Positions 22,914-35,144 of a DNA stretch of 64,000 bases are shown here, piece after piece. The notes under the pieces are model-generated. The model was not told the DNA's origin and searched no databases. It saw only the letters and a list, made by a program, of their open reading frames with translations. A program made the translations under genes and the position numbers. Source of the stretch: Macrosoma leucophasiata (Eukaryota; Arthropoda; Insecta; Lepidoptera; Hedylidae); NCBI GenBank assembly GCA_036365455.1, contig JAWQUS010000022.1:7564001-7628000 (forward strand), in the 5' to 3' direction. Numbering within the stretch: the first letter of the stretch is position 1; every line of letters starts with the position of its first letter.

Positions 22914-22988
22914 GACGTTCAAGTAGTTTAGTGGTAAAAGGCTGGACTGGTAATCCTGGGGTCGCAGGTTCGACTCCTGTCTGAAGTC
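22914..22988 (+). repeat. tRNA-like SINE head (GACGTTC...TGAAGTC)
   Basis: It has an A-box-like AGTAGTTTAGTGG, a CAGGTTCGACTCCTG T-arm and a run of T after it. The anticodon position would read GGT. The acceptor pairing is imperfect, so I call it a tRNA-derived repeat, not a tRNA gene. Confidence 0.45.
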
Positions 22989-22989
22989 A

Positions 22990-23418
22990 ATTTTTTTTTC
23001 CATTTTTAACACGCCTTTTCTTTAATTTCTAATATAGAATCACTTTATTAAGATTAAAAATTTAAACTTGAATTTATCTTACACATAGTTTTGTTGTCTT
23101 TATTCCTCTTGAAACTATAACGATGTTATATCACGAGACGTTCAATGTACATTGTTTACGAAACATTTCTTTTAAGTAGTTTATAAAACATTTAAGTAGG
23201 TAAACTACATAATGTTATCATATATTTGGAGACAGTTGTTAAATTAGTTATTCAGGATTCTACAGTCGAATGGCCAAAACATAAATAACCCTTACAGATT
23301 CTGAAAGTTTGAAATGTTGAATGTGTTCGGGGGTTCTCATCGCAGGGCTTTATTAGAAATAGGACATGGCAACAGTGTCCTGGCAGATCCTACTACGGAT
23401 GACGCCAGAATACTGTTG
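22990..23418. other. no gene seen
   Basis: This is unique-looking AT-rich sequence. The short ORF at 23314 merges into the LINE tail and has no domain. Confidence 0.4.
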
Positions 23419-23419
23419 C

Positions 23420-23597
23420 AACTATATTTATTTATTTATTTAATCTTTAATGCACATATTACAAAATATGTACATAAGGTGGACTTAATGCCATAAGGCA
23501 TTCTCTGCCAGTCAACCTTAGGGTTGTAAAAGAGAGCATCAAAAGTTGCGGAGAGAAAAAAAAAATAAAAAAAAAACAAAATTCAAACCAAAATAAC

Positions 23598-23643
<46 letters not shown>

Positions 23644-25787
23644 ATATATATATATACATACATATATATATTATTCATGTATTTATGTACACACCTAAAT
23701 AATATACCTAAATATATAATAATAAAAATACACAAACTTAAATATAATAATAGTATAATACATTAATAATGAACATATACACCAAGCTGCTGTACCAATG
23801 ACTATAATAAATCATAAATACTGTTAAACATAGTGACAATCGACGAAAGATTTAGATACCTAAATACATTTTCATACATATGTGTTAGCCGCTGTTTTGA
23901 GCCAATGAATTTAGAAAGAAACGACGAAGTTTGAATTTAAATGACAGCTTACTCGGAGCTTTTTTAATGTCAAAGGGTAGTGCATTCCAAAGTTTAACTG
24001 CTGTGCAGGTAAAAGAACTTGACACAAACCCAGTACGATGAGAAGGGATATTGAGAATAAGTCTAGCTGACGAGCGAAGATTGAGGCTGTGGGAATCACC
24101 CAGAAATTAAAATTTTTGTTTGAGATAGATGGGAGAACACGGATCGTTAAGTATAGAGTAAAGTAAACAGAGAATTCTTAAAGAGAAAGTTCAGTTTGGA
24201 CCTGTGATTTGATATGTGATCGAATTTACGAAGTCCAAAGATGAAACGGATACAGTTATTGATGATACGATCTAATTTGTTGAGATGATATTGTGTAAGA
24301 TCGGAGTAACAAACATCCGCATAATCCAAGATAGGAAAAATAAGAGACTGCACTAAGAGGGTTTTAGTACTTGAAGGTAGAAAATTTTTGAATCTATAAA
24401 TAGACCGCAATGTGGCCGTAGTATTCTTACAAATATTAGTGATTTGACAGTTCCAGTTGAGGGTGGCATCAATGTGCACACCTAAATCTTTAACATCTTT
24501 TGAAAAAGTTATAGTTGACATATTCAAGATAAGCGGCGGAGTATTATTTAAATTTAACTTATTTATATACACAGGGCTACCTAAAATAATTGCCTGCGTT
24601 TTGTTCGGATTGACTACTATACCAAATTTATTAGACCAATTAGTTAGGGCCTGAAGATCATCGTTTAGAGCAGAAATGGCAAGCTCAAAATTATTGGGGT
24701 CGGCATGGCAATAAAGTTGAAGATCATCCGCATACAAATGGTAAGAGCATCCAAGTTCACGTGTGACAAAATTAATAAACAAAGAAAACAATAACGGAGA
24801 TAGAATACCGCCTTGTGGCACACCAGTGGACAGATTACACCAATCAGATGAGTCCTGATCAGCGTGCACAGACTGCTGGCGACCACGAAGATATGAAGAA
24901 AACCATTCCTGCACTAGAGGCGAGGTTCCGATGTTCGAAAGAATAGCGATAAGAATATCATGGTCCACAGTATTGAACGCGTTAGTAAAATCAATTAGCA
25001 CTAACACCGTAAGCAGAGACTTTTCCATACCTAATCTGACGTCTTCCACAATATTAAGCAGTGCTGTGGATGTACTGTGTCCTGATCGGAATCCAGATTG
25101 GAAAGGGGAGAGGATGTTGTTCTTGAGGATGAATTTGAATAACTGGGAATGAACGACTGCTTCGAGAATCTTAGATATAAAGGGCAGGATTGAAATGGGT
25201 CGGAACTGGTTAATTTGACTGGGTGAGGGAACTTTAGGAAGGGGAATAATAAAGGCTTTGCACCAGAGAGAATGGAAATTCCCGGTTTGCAAAGAAAAGT
25301 TTATAAGGTGGGTAAGTGTGGGAAGGATAGAGTCAATTAACAGGAGTAGCATCTTCCTACTGACTCCATCACAGCCTATAGCGTTTGATTTTACAGCGGT
25401 GATAATTTTACGGACCTCATCACTAGTGACAGGAGAAAAAGAAAACACTTCACTAGAACATAATGGCAGGGAAGCTAAGTAACGAATCGTATCAATTTTG
25501 ATGTTTTGGTTAAGCGAGGGAACTGAGGCAAAATGCTGATTGAGATCATTAAGTGAGAAGTTAAAAGCAGCAAAGCTTGGAGGGACCTTAGAGAAACCAA
25601 GTGACTTGAGAAACTTCCAAACTACTGCCGGCGAAGAATGCATAACATTTTCATAGATGAAGCGGCGTTTCGCTGCTCTTACCATTTGATTGCAGCAGTT
25701 TCTAGCTTGTTTGTACAGTGTCCAATTTTCATCGCTGCGGTCTCTCTTGTAGATTCGAAAAGCCCTATATCGTCTATGAGCTAATTT
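23420..25787 (-). mobile_element. non-LTR retrotransposon, 5'-truncated, reverse transcriptase nearly intact
   Basis: It includes the RT ORF, a 3' untranslated part with a long (TA)n run (23600-23660), and a 3' end that reads in minus orientation GGCATTAAGTCCACCTTATG then AATAAATAAATAAAT. No endonuclease part is seen. Its 5' end meets the inverted repeat at 25772. Confidence 0.8.
23893..25787 (-). pseudogene. LINE reverse transcriptase with two lesions
   Basis: The frame is open from about 25787 to a stop at 24147. It shows KSNAIGCDGVS, FRPISILPFISKILE, FQSGFRSGHSTSTALL, LIDFTNAFNTVDH, GVPQGGILSPLLF and the catalytic YADD in HLYADDLQLY, then LGVHIDATLNW and the thumb region. A +1 shift near 24148 and one TAA shortly after lead into NLRSSARLILNIPSHRTGF and KLWNALPFDIKKAPSKLSFK, the usual C-terminal end. 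The element is of the Jockey/CR1 group by motif style; the exact clade is not decided. It lacks an apurinic endonuclease domain. Confidence 0.85.
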
Positions 25788-26175
25788 TGTTTAATTACAA
25801 TCTTTTAAATGAAGAATGTAATTCACGCGAACGTATAGAGCGTCATCGTCTTTGACCAAGCTCTTTAAAAGGAGAATAAAAAAAAAAGATTAAAACAAAA
25901 TATTTTTATTTCTAAAAGATCTTTACAGATACCGTCAAAACGTCAAGAAATCAAAAATTGCCTAGAGTGAATAACTATTACTTAAAAAGGCTATTATTAC
26001 ACGACACGGTATTCAGGATCCAGCAGTAAGGGTGGGCTTGACCCCTCGCCGAGTGCCGCTTATTACACTATCCAGTCGACAGGGCCCTAAATCAGTCACA
26101 GTATATAATATGAATAGTATGGAAACTACGTATAAAACATTGAAACGGTGGAATCGCACAAACATGCGCATCAAC
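25772..26175 (+). repeat. left arm of a 404-bp inverted repeat
   Basis: It begins TCTATGAGCTAAT and ends AACATGCGCATCAAC. It pairs with 27021-27424 with only a few differences (for example CCAAGCTC against CCAAACTC). It contains an A-run, the CTTTACAGATACCGTC stretch and a MITE end. Confidence 0.8.
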
Positions 26176-26427
26176 GAGGCCCCTAAGCGGTTCTCGCGGT
26201 GCTGCAGCTCCAAGTCACTGGCTACTCGGGCGTCGATGCGCATGTTTGTGTGAGTAAGCCGTTTTGAACATTTTATACCTACGTAGTTGGCATACTGTTC
26301 ATATTTGTACTGTGTGTAGTTAGGGCATTAGGCTGACCGAGCCGGCTCCCGTCGCCCTAATAAGGGCCCTAACTTCCTAAATGTTATTACACTACCCTGA
26401 CCCTTGCTATCTTACCCTGAATCATAC

Positions 26428-26760
26428 CGCGGACACTCCACCAAAATTCCATACAAACCCTTATTTTGGTTACCTATTGCACAGACATCAATCAGTGACG
26501 TGTAGTCACACGTGCACGCACACAGCGTAGCACATAGGGTTATGAGGTCGACATACAGCCATACACTGCACAATAAAGCACCATCTTAATGGCAATAAAT
26601 AAAATATTCGATTACAAATTAATCAAAACTAGGTCGCTCCCAACCTCGCTGTAGAGTACCAACCATCGCCCATAAGAGGGGAAGAGCTTGGGTGAAGCGC
26701 GGCAAATGGGCGGGACATCGAAGTGTCCATTCTATACGTAGTATTATTACATATTCTCTG
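26428..26760 (-). mobile_element. P-like MITE (deletion derivative of 40341-41545)
   Basis: It starts CGCGGACACTCCACCAAAAT and ends GAAGTGTCCATTCTATACG. On the minus strand it keeps ATGGTGCTTTATTGTGCAGT, the same start of a THAP-type reading frame as at 40526, and then jumps to the far end. Confidence 0.6.
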
Positions 26761-27020
26761 CCTGAATACCGTGCCCTGTAATAAGGCCATTAGGCTAACC
26801 GCGCCGCTCCGCTAATTAGGGCCCTAACTCCCTAAATGTTATTACACTACCCTGAGCTTTACTATCGTACCCTGAATACCGTGCCGTGTAATAAGTTCAA
26901 AGTAAAATTAAAAACATAGGTAGTGTAGTTTCGGCCATTATGGCCTACTCGACAAATATGGCCTTTCTGATACCAACCAACAACAACCGGTGTACGTATC
27001 CGCCACATTATTATCGTCAT

Positions 27021-27424
27021 GTTGATGCGCATGTTTGTGTGATTCCGCCGTTTCAATGTTTTATACGTAGTTTCCATACTATTCATATTATATACTGTGA
27101 CTGATTTAGGGCCCTGTCGACTGGATAGTGTAATAAGCGGCACTCGGCGAGGGGTCAAGCCCACCCTTACTGCTGGATCCTGAATACCGTGTCGTGTAAT
27201 AATAGCCTTTTTAAGTAATAGTTATTCACTCTAGGCAATTTTTGATTTCTTGACGTTTGGACGGTATCTGTAAAGATCTTTTAGAAATAAAAATATTTTG
27301 TTTTAATCTTTTTTTTTTATTCTCCTTTTAAAGAGTTTGGTCAAAGACGATGACGCTCTATACGTTCGCGTGAATTACATTCTTCATTTAAAAAAATGTA
27401 ATTAAGCACCATTAGCTCATAGAC
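27021..27424 (-). repeat. right arm of the 404-bp inverted repeat
   Basis: It is the reverse complement of 25772-26175 to within a few bases. The spacer 26176-27020 carries other MITE pieces. Confidence 0.8.
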
Positions 27425-27489
27425 AATTGCTCCCTGCATTTTTTCGAATGAAATATAGAATAAATTAAATCACTTGCCGGTAGTGAGTG

Positions 27490-29682
27490 GAATAATAAAG
27501 TAGAAAAATTAAATACCAAAGATAACACTCTCTGGCAATTCGCGAACCGCATAAAAACCACCCACACACCCCTGCCTTGCTTCAATACACCAAACGGGCC
27601 GGCCCTATCGGATGCGGAGAAGGCAGAGGCGCTAGATACCACCTACGAAAGTCAACATCGCTTGACCACTGGGTACCGCGACCCTGACATAGACACAATA
27701 GTGCTAAATTCGAATAGCCAACTAAATCACATGCACGGACCCCCCGCCCCCCTGCCAGTTTACGCACGCGAGGTTAGAAACATCATTAGACGCACTAAGT
27801 CCCGTAAGGCCCCAGGTCATGATGATATACAAAATATTTTATTAAAACACTTACCATCAAAGGCTATCGATTACTTAGCTAACATATACACTGCTTGTTT
27901 TAGATCAACTTACTTCCCCATGACCTGGAAAATAGCAATCATATTCCCAATACACAAGTCGGGCAAAGACCCTACTCTACCGGCCAACTATAGGCCCATT
28001 AGTCTTTTATGCACCATGAGTAAAATTCTGGAAAATCTAATCCACAACAGAATATACTCATATATCGAAGATAGCCTACCTGACTAACAATTTGGTTTCC
28101 GAAGGTTACACGCTACAACACACCAACTGGCTAGGGTGGTCGAGCACGTCCAACTCTCGGCCAACAGATATCACAAGACTGGTATGGTACTACTTGACCT
28201 AGAAAAGGCCTTCGATACCGTCTGGCACGAAGGCCTAATCCATAAATTACTCCTGGTAGATATTCCTTATGAATACTGTCAGCTAATAGAAATAGAAAAT
28301 ATTTTTATTTCGAATAGATCTTTACAGATACTTTCAAAACGTCAATAAATCATAAACTACCTAGAGCGAATAACCATTACATATAGTAAAGAAAAATCAT
28401 ATATTAATAGTAAATTAAAAATTAAAATTTAAACTATTTGGTTAAAACATAATAATCATAAAATTTTTCAATTCCTTCAATGATAATAAATGAAGAAAAA
28501 GAAAACTTATTCGTCAAGATCAATGTTATTCACTTAGCAGAGTTCCAAGTGCAGTCACTACTGAGAAGAACTCCGCTACCCAACAAACTCAGTAAGAGCT
28601 CTTTTAAATGAAAGCTTAAATCTAGTACAGATTATCGTGAAAAATCAAATAATGTCAACGTCCATAGCATAGATGCAAATAAACTGCTATCTACTAAATG
28701 TGATGTAGCCCCTGCAAATCAGAACAGACCAGTCCCCACCAACAGCACCCGTTCACGAGTATGACGCATGTGACAGCCATTCTTAACAGATAGAGTCATT
28801 AAAGTAAAAGTTAAAAACGTAATCTCACCCCCCCACCCCGTGTTGGCGGGCGTGCCCCAGGGATCTATATTATCCCCGAAACTATTTGCTATCTATATTA
28901 ATGACATACCAAAACCCCCCGGCACTGTCCTGGCTCCTGGCCTCTATGCCGACGACACTGCCTACCTAGCTTCGGGGCCAAAACATAACTATATAACAAA
29001 TCAATTAAATAAAGCCCGCCACTCTGCCACTATTTATTTCAAAAAGTGAAAACTCAAAATTAATGAAAATAAAACCGAAGCTATACTTTTTATTAAGAAT
29101 ATCAGGAACCCCAGTAGAATCCCCAATATCAACATTAACGGACAGACAATAGAGTGGAAGCGCCAGGTCAAGTACCTGGGACTAACACTCGATCACACAC
29201 TTTGGTGGGGGCACCACGTAAATGCAACAAGGTCAAAAGCACTCACCGGTATGGGTGCTTTAAGACCCTTATTCAGTAGAAATTCCGGTCTTTCAATACA
29301 TAACAAACGTATACTATACCAGTCATACATTCGCCCTATCATAACATACGCGTGTCCGGTATGGAACAACGCCGCTAATTCACATATGAATGGATTACAA
29401 ACAATCCAAAATAAAGCAATACGCATCATATACCGGACGCACCCGCGAACAAATCTAAAACGTATACATAAGCAACACGGCATTCCGCCACTCGACAAAT
29501 ATACTATACATAAAGCGTCCGCTGGCTTCTACAGAGCGCTATTACACATCAGTAAAGGGAAAGGCAACCCAGCACTCCGGGAAACGTGCAAAAAACGACA
29601 CCTCACAGAGTACTGCCTATCCCTCGCGCGTTACAAACACCCGCTCCCACATCACAAATTTATTACTCTATCAGAACACTAA
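27490..29682 (+). pseudogene. Jockey reverse transcriptase with two nonsense codons and an insertion
   Basis: It shows PNGPALSDAEKAEAL, then RRTKSRKAPGHDDI, NYRPISLLCTMSKILENLIH, a TAA (about 28085) in place of Glu before QFGFR, and LLDLEKAFDTVWH. After the insertion come AGVPQGSILSPKLF, YADDTAYLAS, a TGA at 29047 in place of Trp before KLKINENKTE, KYLGLTLDHTLWW, SYIRPIITYACPVWNNAA and QNKAIRIIYRTHPRTNL. Motif order and wording are those of arthropod Jockey elements. Confidence 0.85.
28290..28830. repeat. segment interrupting the Jockey RT
   Basis: Its first 100 bases (AGATCTTTACAGATAC, AACGTCAATAAATC) match the arms at 25905-25985. Its end (GCAAATCAGAACAGACCA and CAACAGCACC) matches 48785-48830. 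It is therefore a dispersed repeat, not Jockey coding. The exact borders are uncertain. Confidence 0.5.
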
Positions 29683-29689
29683 CCCGACA

Positions 29690-30630
29690 CTCACCGGGTA
29701 CACGAGTTCATCGTTAAAACTAGAATAAACATAGTCTATGTACAACCAACGTGTAGTTGGTTTATGTATAAACAATTTAATAAAAATTATTATAAGTTTA
29801 TTCAAGAACATATACGTTTGTATAATTGGTAGGCAGGGAAGTTTTATTCTCATCTGTAAATATCATTTTCCCCGCAATCCCCGCACCTATCCCCGCCCGT
29901 CCCACCCTCCCTCGCAACCCCCCCTTATCCCTCCATGTGTCTTTAGACATCCTCACCCTGCCTCCTACCAATTACCTAATCACATATTGCTATAAACAGC
30001 AATTCCCTTCACCTGTACATACCATCTTCATCACATATCTAGTCGCAGGTTAAGCTCAACGCTCCGAACTAGGTTTTCCTATGTTTTCCTAGCACATAAG
30101 TAAATAACGTTTATATAGCTTCTTCACACCCGTGAAATAACTTTGTATAATTTAACTTGCTTCATATAGGGTCGTAGGATTAAGTATTCTTATACCAAGA
30201 CATTAAGCCCAAAATTGTCATTAGTTAAGCTACTCTTAAGTAATGATTTGTACATACATAATTAACTAAATATAGACATTTTAATTTTTTTTTTAAATAC
30301 CTACTCTCCCAAATCTAATCTTTCATATGGCAATCGCTTGATAACAACTTTCTTATCATTGTGTTCAAATATCACACGTCTACTACGAGAACCTAACAAG
30401 TTATATCGACTTTAATTTACCTCTGCACCCTTCCTGCGGAGGCCTCTGGCGGCCATTACAAGCTTCACTAACTTTACTTATTTTATTATGGAAACAAGAC
30501 GCCTATTGATTCTATCCTTTACACTAGCGGCTCACTCCAATTAGAGGCTTTTTAAAGTTTGGCTCCTAAAAAGTAATGTTATCATTACCACATGAATGAA
30601 TGAATGATGACGAGATCCGCGGAATTCGCC
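29690..30630. other. no gene seen; probable LINE 3' flank
   Basis: There is a C-rich tract (29870-29960) in AT-rich surroundings. The ORFs at 29738-30053 are proline-rich readings of that tract in two frames and have no support. Confidence 0.4.
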
Positions 30631-30634
30631 ATAT

Positions 30635-30875
30635 CTAAATCAGAGAATATGTAATAATACTACGAATAAAATGGACACTTCGACGTCCCGCCCGATTTCC
30701 CCGCCTTATCCCTCCTCATCCCCTCTTATGGACGACGTTTGGCACGTAGAATACCAATTCTCTACGTGCTACGCACACAGGTGCACGTGTAAGTACTCGT
30801 CACTGATTGATGTCTGTGTAATAGAGACCAAATTAAGCGTTTTTCTACCTGCTTCCTGTGAACGGGTCGCCTTGC
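30635..30875 (+). mobile_element. P-like MITE, partial copy
   Basis: AGAGAATATGTAATAATAC is followed by GGACACTTCGACGTCCCGCC and the GTGCTACGCACACAGGTGCA block, as in 49297-49520. The far end is lost. Confidence 0.55.
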
Positions 30876-31397
30876 CAAGCTAGTGAGTATACTCTTAGAC
30901 ACATAAAATATAGGATTGTCTCTTCCATAAAATTCGTTAGGTACCTACTTCAAAAAATAAGGACTGGGGGCCCTGGGTTCTTACTCTAATAGCGACTCAT
31001 CTAAGTTGTTATACCGTTGTACCTCTTTACCATAAATAACAGGCTTGTACATTAAAACCTGATAGCGCAGAGCACTACCATTCAGCGATAGGTCAGTAGA
31101 TAAGGTAATGCGGTGGTGTTTACGCCCGTGAGCTGCTAACGGAGTTATACCACCAGTGTTTTATTTTGATTTTTATTAGTATTTCAGTATTGTTTTTACA
31201 AATTAGACTGTTTACATACAAAAGGCTACCTTGACCGTAAATTCTGAACAGTGCGATTTTGTATTTTTCGGTAAATCTCATTTAAAAGAATTTAAACTGC
31301 AACGCACGTAAATACCTATAATAAATGCTTTTTATTTTCTACTAGCTGTTTCCTACTTAGTTCACGGCACAAAAGGTAGCTTATGTCCTTTTTATAT
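30876..31397. repeat. mostly unassigned; SINE-like A 5' part at 31075-31165 (reverse)
   Basis: ACCATTCAGCGATAGG...GGTAATGCGGTGGTG...ATACCACCAGT is the head of family A. The remainder has no recognisable feature. Confidence 0.45.
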
Positions 31398-32186
31398 GTC
31401 ATGAAAATGGCAAACAAGCATGCAGTTCACATTGATGTAAAATGATGACTGCAGCCTAAAGTCACCCTCGCAAAGACCAGAGGTCAAAATGCAGATGAGT
31501 TACCACTCCTGAGACCTAAGGTGTTATGCCTCTGTGCCGGAAATTACAGGGCCGTACATTACCACCTGACCGGAACACGATAGTGCTGAACACTACCATT
31601 TAGCGGCTTTTTAAAGGTTTGGCACCTAAAAAGTAACGTTATCATTACATACAAAACGTCTTTACATTTTTATCAGTTAGTTCAGCAATAAAACGTACTG
31701 TTTTGCAGAAAATAAACCAATTTTTTGACCTTTGACCTCGAGTATTTTTTTTTCTTAAACGAGAGCGATAGGGTTTTTTCTTAATTTTTTTTAACCGCAT
31801 CCCAATTTACCTATGTTTTTTTTTATAAAATGGACTTGGCAAAAAAGTATGCAGTTCACATTGATGTAAAGTGATGACTGCAACCTATAGACACCCACAC
31901 AAAGACTTAGGTTAAAATGCAGATGCGTTACCACTCCTGAGGCCTAAGATGTTTTGCCTGTGTGCCGGAAATTACAGGGCCGTACATTACCACCTGACCG
32001 GAACACGATAGTGCTGAACACTACCATTTAGCGGCTTTTTAAAGGTTTGGCACCTAAACAGTAACGTTATCATTACATACAAAACGTCTTTACATTTTTA
32101 TCAGTTAGTTTAGCAATAAAACGTACTGTTTTGCAGAAAACAAACCAATTTTTTGACCTTTGACCTCGAGTATTTTTTTTTCTTTA
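31398..32186. repeat. tandem duplication of about 425 bp containing a reverse SINE-like A copy
   Basis: Two units each carry the minus-oriented SINE 3' part (GCAGTTCACATTGATGTAAA) and TAGCGGCTTTTTAAAGGTTT. Each ends with TTTTTTGACCTTTGACCTCG. Units run about 31398-31756 and 31830-32186 and are nearly identical over the shared parts. Confidence 0.65.
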
Positions 32187-32726
32187 ATGGTAGCGTATTC
32201 ATAAATTCGGATCCGAATTTATGTGCCTTGGAATGTCTTAATTGGCCGGACTATAAGGTGAATAACAATAGATACACATGACGGCTTACAACGTAAACAT
32301 TGAGAATCAAGAATGTCACTGAAAATGGTTTCTTTTTTTTTTAATATAATATCTTTAAAATAATTTTACAACAATTCAATATTATAAGTACACCATTTAA
32401 TATTTAGCTTTGGATTCTTGTGGAGCTGGATCAGCTAGATGCCGAGCACCTCTAGCCTCAACATATTCTAGTTGTGTTTCAATCTCTTTCGAAAGCGTCT
32501 CACTCATGGCCAAATATTTAAACGTCTCTTAATTTTAAGCAACCCTGAAATATAACCTATTCTATTCATAGAAACAAAAGACTCTGCCCTTAGGGCGGCC
32601 ACATAAAACTGCGATGCGATGCGACGCCGCATCGCAGGCGATGAATTCGTGCGAGCTCTCAGATATTTGCGATGCGATGCGAATCACGTAGTATTATTAC
32701 ATATTCTCTGGTTATGTGTGGGAGCC
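32187..32726. other. no gene seen; short GATGCGATGCG clusters
   Basis: GCGATGCGATGCGACGCCGC and its near-inverse at 32617-32685 form a small inverted structure. It is followed by the ACGTAGTATTATTACATATT segment found next to several MITEs. Confidence 0.4.
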
Positions 32727-33258
32727 AGGGTTGCCAACCGTCCGTCCGTTTTCGACCGGACTGTTGGGTTTTAGAAGGAATTGTTGGGGTCAGGTCGCTT
32801 ACTTCCGAACGGATTCAATTTGTCCGGTCAGCAAGTGTTATGAACGTGATTCGCGGCGTGAAGTACCAAACTGCTGCAGCGCGGACTGAACTTCAGTGAC
32901 TAAAGCTGCATGGCACGACGCGAAGGGCGCGCCAGGCGCGAGGGGGGAGGCCTTCATGGGGTTAAACTAGAATTTATTTATTACTATTTATTCATTTTAC
33001 CCAACCGGTTTCGATCACACGATCATCTTCAGATGTTTATTGACACTAAACTACCTTATTAAACACTTAGAAAAAGTAGATTAGGAAAAATATTTAATTT
33101 CGCCACTGTAAAAAGTATTAACCTTAAACCTGGGGATCAAATCAACCGCTAAGAAAAAAACTTTTTATTATATTTACAGTTTTTCTTGACCAAGTACCTA
33201 TGATCAGATAAAATATGTTGTCCGGTTATGGCGGCTGGAAAAGTTGGCAACCCTGGTG
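32727..33258. mobile_element. hAT-type MITE, CAGGGTTGCCAAC ends
   Basis: CAGGGTTGCCAACCGTCCG and AAAGTTGGCAACCCTG are inverted. The flanks GTGGGAGC and GTGGGCCC match at 6 of 8. The ORF over its left part is shadow. Confidence 0.6.
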
Positions 33259-33400
33259 GGCCCTTAGATTTAATATTTGTATTGGACCGTCAGGCCCGTA
33301 ATAACGCTATTGCTTCGTTTTAGTTCGTGGTCTCGCACGTAGACCTATCTTTGTCAGGTCCCTTTCATGTCCGGACTAACGCGCAGATTATCATTTAAAT

Positions 33401-33655
33401 GCTGATGATAGAGCTCCAGTGACGGAGCTCACGGGCGTAGGCACCACCGTATTACCTAATATACTTGCCGCTAAATGGTAGTGTTCAGCACTACCGTGTT
33501 CCGGTCAAGTGGTAGTGTATGGCCCTGTAATTCCCGGCACAGAGGCATAACATCTTAGGCCCCAGGAGTGATAAAGCATCTGTATTTTGACCTCGGTCTT
33601 TGTGTGAGTGTCCATTGGCTGCAGTCATGTTTGTATGCCACTTCCATTACATAAA
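33401..33655 (+). repeat. SINE-like repeat family A
   Basis: It runs from GCTGATGATAGAGCTCCAG to CCACTTCCATTACATAAA with the usual internal blocks. It is somewhat shortened near the 3' end. Confidence 0.7.
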
Positions 33656-33659
33656 TTTA

Positions 33660-34500
33660 TTTATTTAATCGTATGGCAGTCTGTAGAATAGGCGAATACA
33701 CACAAATTATAATTATAAGTCTACATTCACATTTCTTAACCAATTACATAAATAATGAATGCACATAGATACATTAGTAAATAAATTAATTATATTTGAA
33801 TAACACAAGACGTATATATTCTAACTAAATGCATTTAAGTACATGCATTTACTTATATGCATTTTGTCTCAAACAATAGTCAGTGTCTATTCGAGCGTTT
33901 GACGTTACGTGTGCCAGTTAAGGATAATAAAAAATATATATAATGGGTAATATTAGGTATTTTATTATACAACTAGCGGCTCGACCTGGCTTTGCATGGG
34001 TGTAACTGGTATTATCATAATATTATGTAGTACGTAAATACTTACCCCCTTATTCATAAACGTACATTAGACAGGTACGTTTTATTTAGTTATAATATGC
34101 TTTGTCTTTATAAGTCGCATTGTCAATTGCGTAGGATAGAAAAAGACAAAGGAGAGATTAGCAACACTTTAGCTAAAATGCTTTCATGATTAGGGGGGGG
34201 GGGGGTAAGTATTTGAGTCCAGCGGTGTGCGACGATCGTATGAACCGAGGATCATGAGGTCGATCCCCGTACCGGAGCAAATTTTTGTATGGCCTACAGA
34301 TATTTGTTTCGGGTCTGAGTGTTTGTGTATGTATAACGACACAGATTTATAACTAATACATATCCCGAATAGTATACACAGAATCTTATTGCAAATATTA
34401 AAAATAAATGGCGATTTCACTAATTGCATAAAATTACAAAATCAAAAGCGGACAATCAATCCTTTTCAATTCAATTCAATAATTTATTTGCATTCTGCAA
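33660..34500. other. no gene seen; MITE piece and poly-G
   Basis: AT-rich, with the CCTTATTCATAAA-family MITE at 34045-34190 followed by a G-run (34193-34205). Confidence 0.45.
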
Positions 34501-34789
34501 TGGTAGTGTTGTTACAATAAAATTATATTTTCTGTATCACATTACATACCCATTTGGGCACAGCAAAATTTTATAATAGGAGAGGAGAGGCTGTTCGTAG
34601 CAAAATTATTTTTATGAATAGGTAATAAAATTTCTCCCGGAGAGGTAAATAGAAAATTGGTTAAGTATTGTTGTATAAATATTTTTATAATTTATCGTTT
34701 AAATTATTATTGTATATTAGCTTGTATAATAGCATTTTTTTACAAGTATGTTTTTTTAAATTCAAAGTACCGTTCAATGTTTAAAATTC

Positions 34790-35000
34790 AAATAACACTG
34801 TGTTACGACGCGTACAAAGGCAAATCAGAGGTTAATTTAAAAAATGATCCTAAGTCTTTATGGAATTTAATTGGAACCAAGCGGACTAGCCGTAATCGAA
34901 CTCATCTTACTAACGAAAGACTTAATATTAAGTATGAGGACGGTGCTGAGTGTTTTCCATCATATTTCCAATGTGTTTTCAACGATTTCCGACCCTTGTT
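34790..35000 (+). pseudogene. LINE fragment (endonuclease-RT linker)
   Basis: The frame reads LKNDPKSLWNLIGTKRTSRN and then YEDGAECFPSYFQCVFN. The NDPKSxW pattern is typical just before the RT domain of Jockey/CR1 elements. It is cut by the palindromes at 35039. Confidence 0.55.
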
Positions 35001-35038
35001 GGACCCGGGCGAAGCGCAGCGCAGGGCCGCGGCGACTG

Positions 35039-35144
35039 GCAACCAAAGAGAATATAACCACTACTGGCATTGCCAGTAGTGGTTATATTCTCTTTGGTTG
35101 CGCGATATGATATTGCCAGTTGAACTGGCAATATCATATCGCGC
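35039..35144. repeat. two adjoining perfect palindromes
   Basis: 35039-35069 and 35071-35101 are 31-nt perfect inverted arms around one base. 35100-35144 is a second palindrome with 22-nt arms around one base. They overlap by two bases at 35100-35101. Confidence 0.9.

Larger units (their letters stand above)
27425..29690 (+). mobile_element. Jockey-type non-LTR retrotransposon, truncated and interrupted
   Basis: It is the reverse transcriptase part only, facing away from the minus-strand LINE at 23420-25787. A foreign segment at about 28290-28830 splits it. Nothing clear marks the 3' end after the stop near 29682. Confidence 0.8.

Noticed and set aside
24147..25685. 512-residue ORF as a host enzyme
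   Set aside because: YADD, GVPQGGILSP and the FRPISILP motifs make it a LINE reverse transcriptase.
29738..30053. Two overlapping proline-rich ORFs
   Set aside because: They are different-frame readings of one C-rich tract with no domain.
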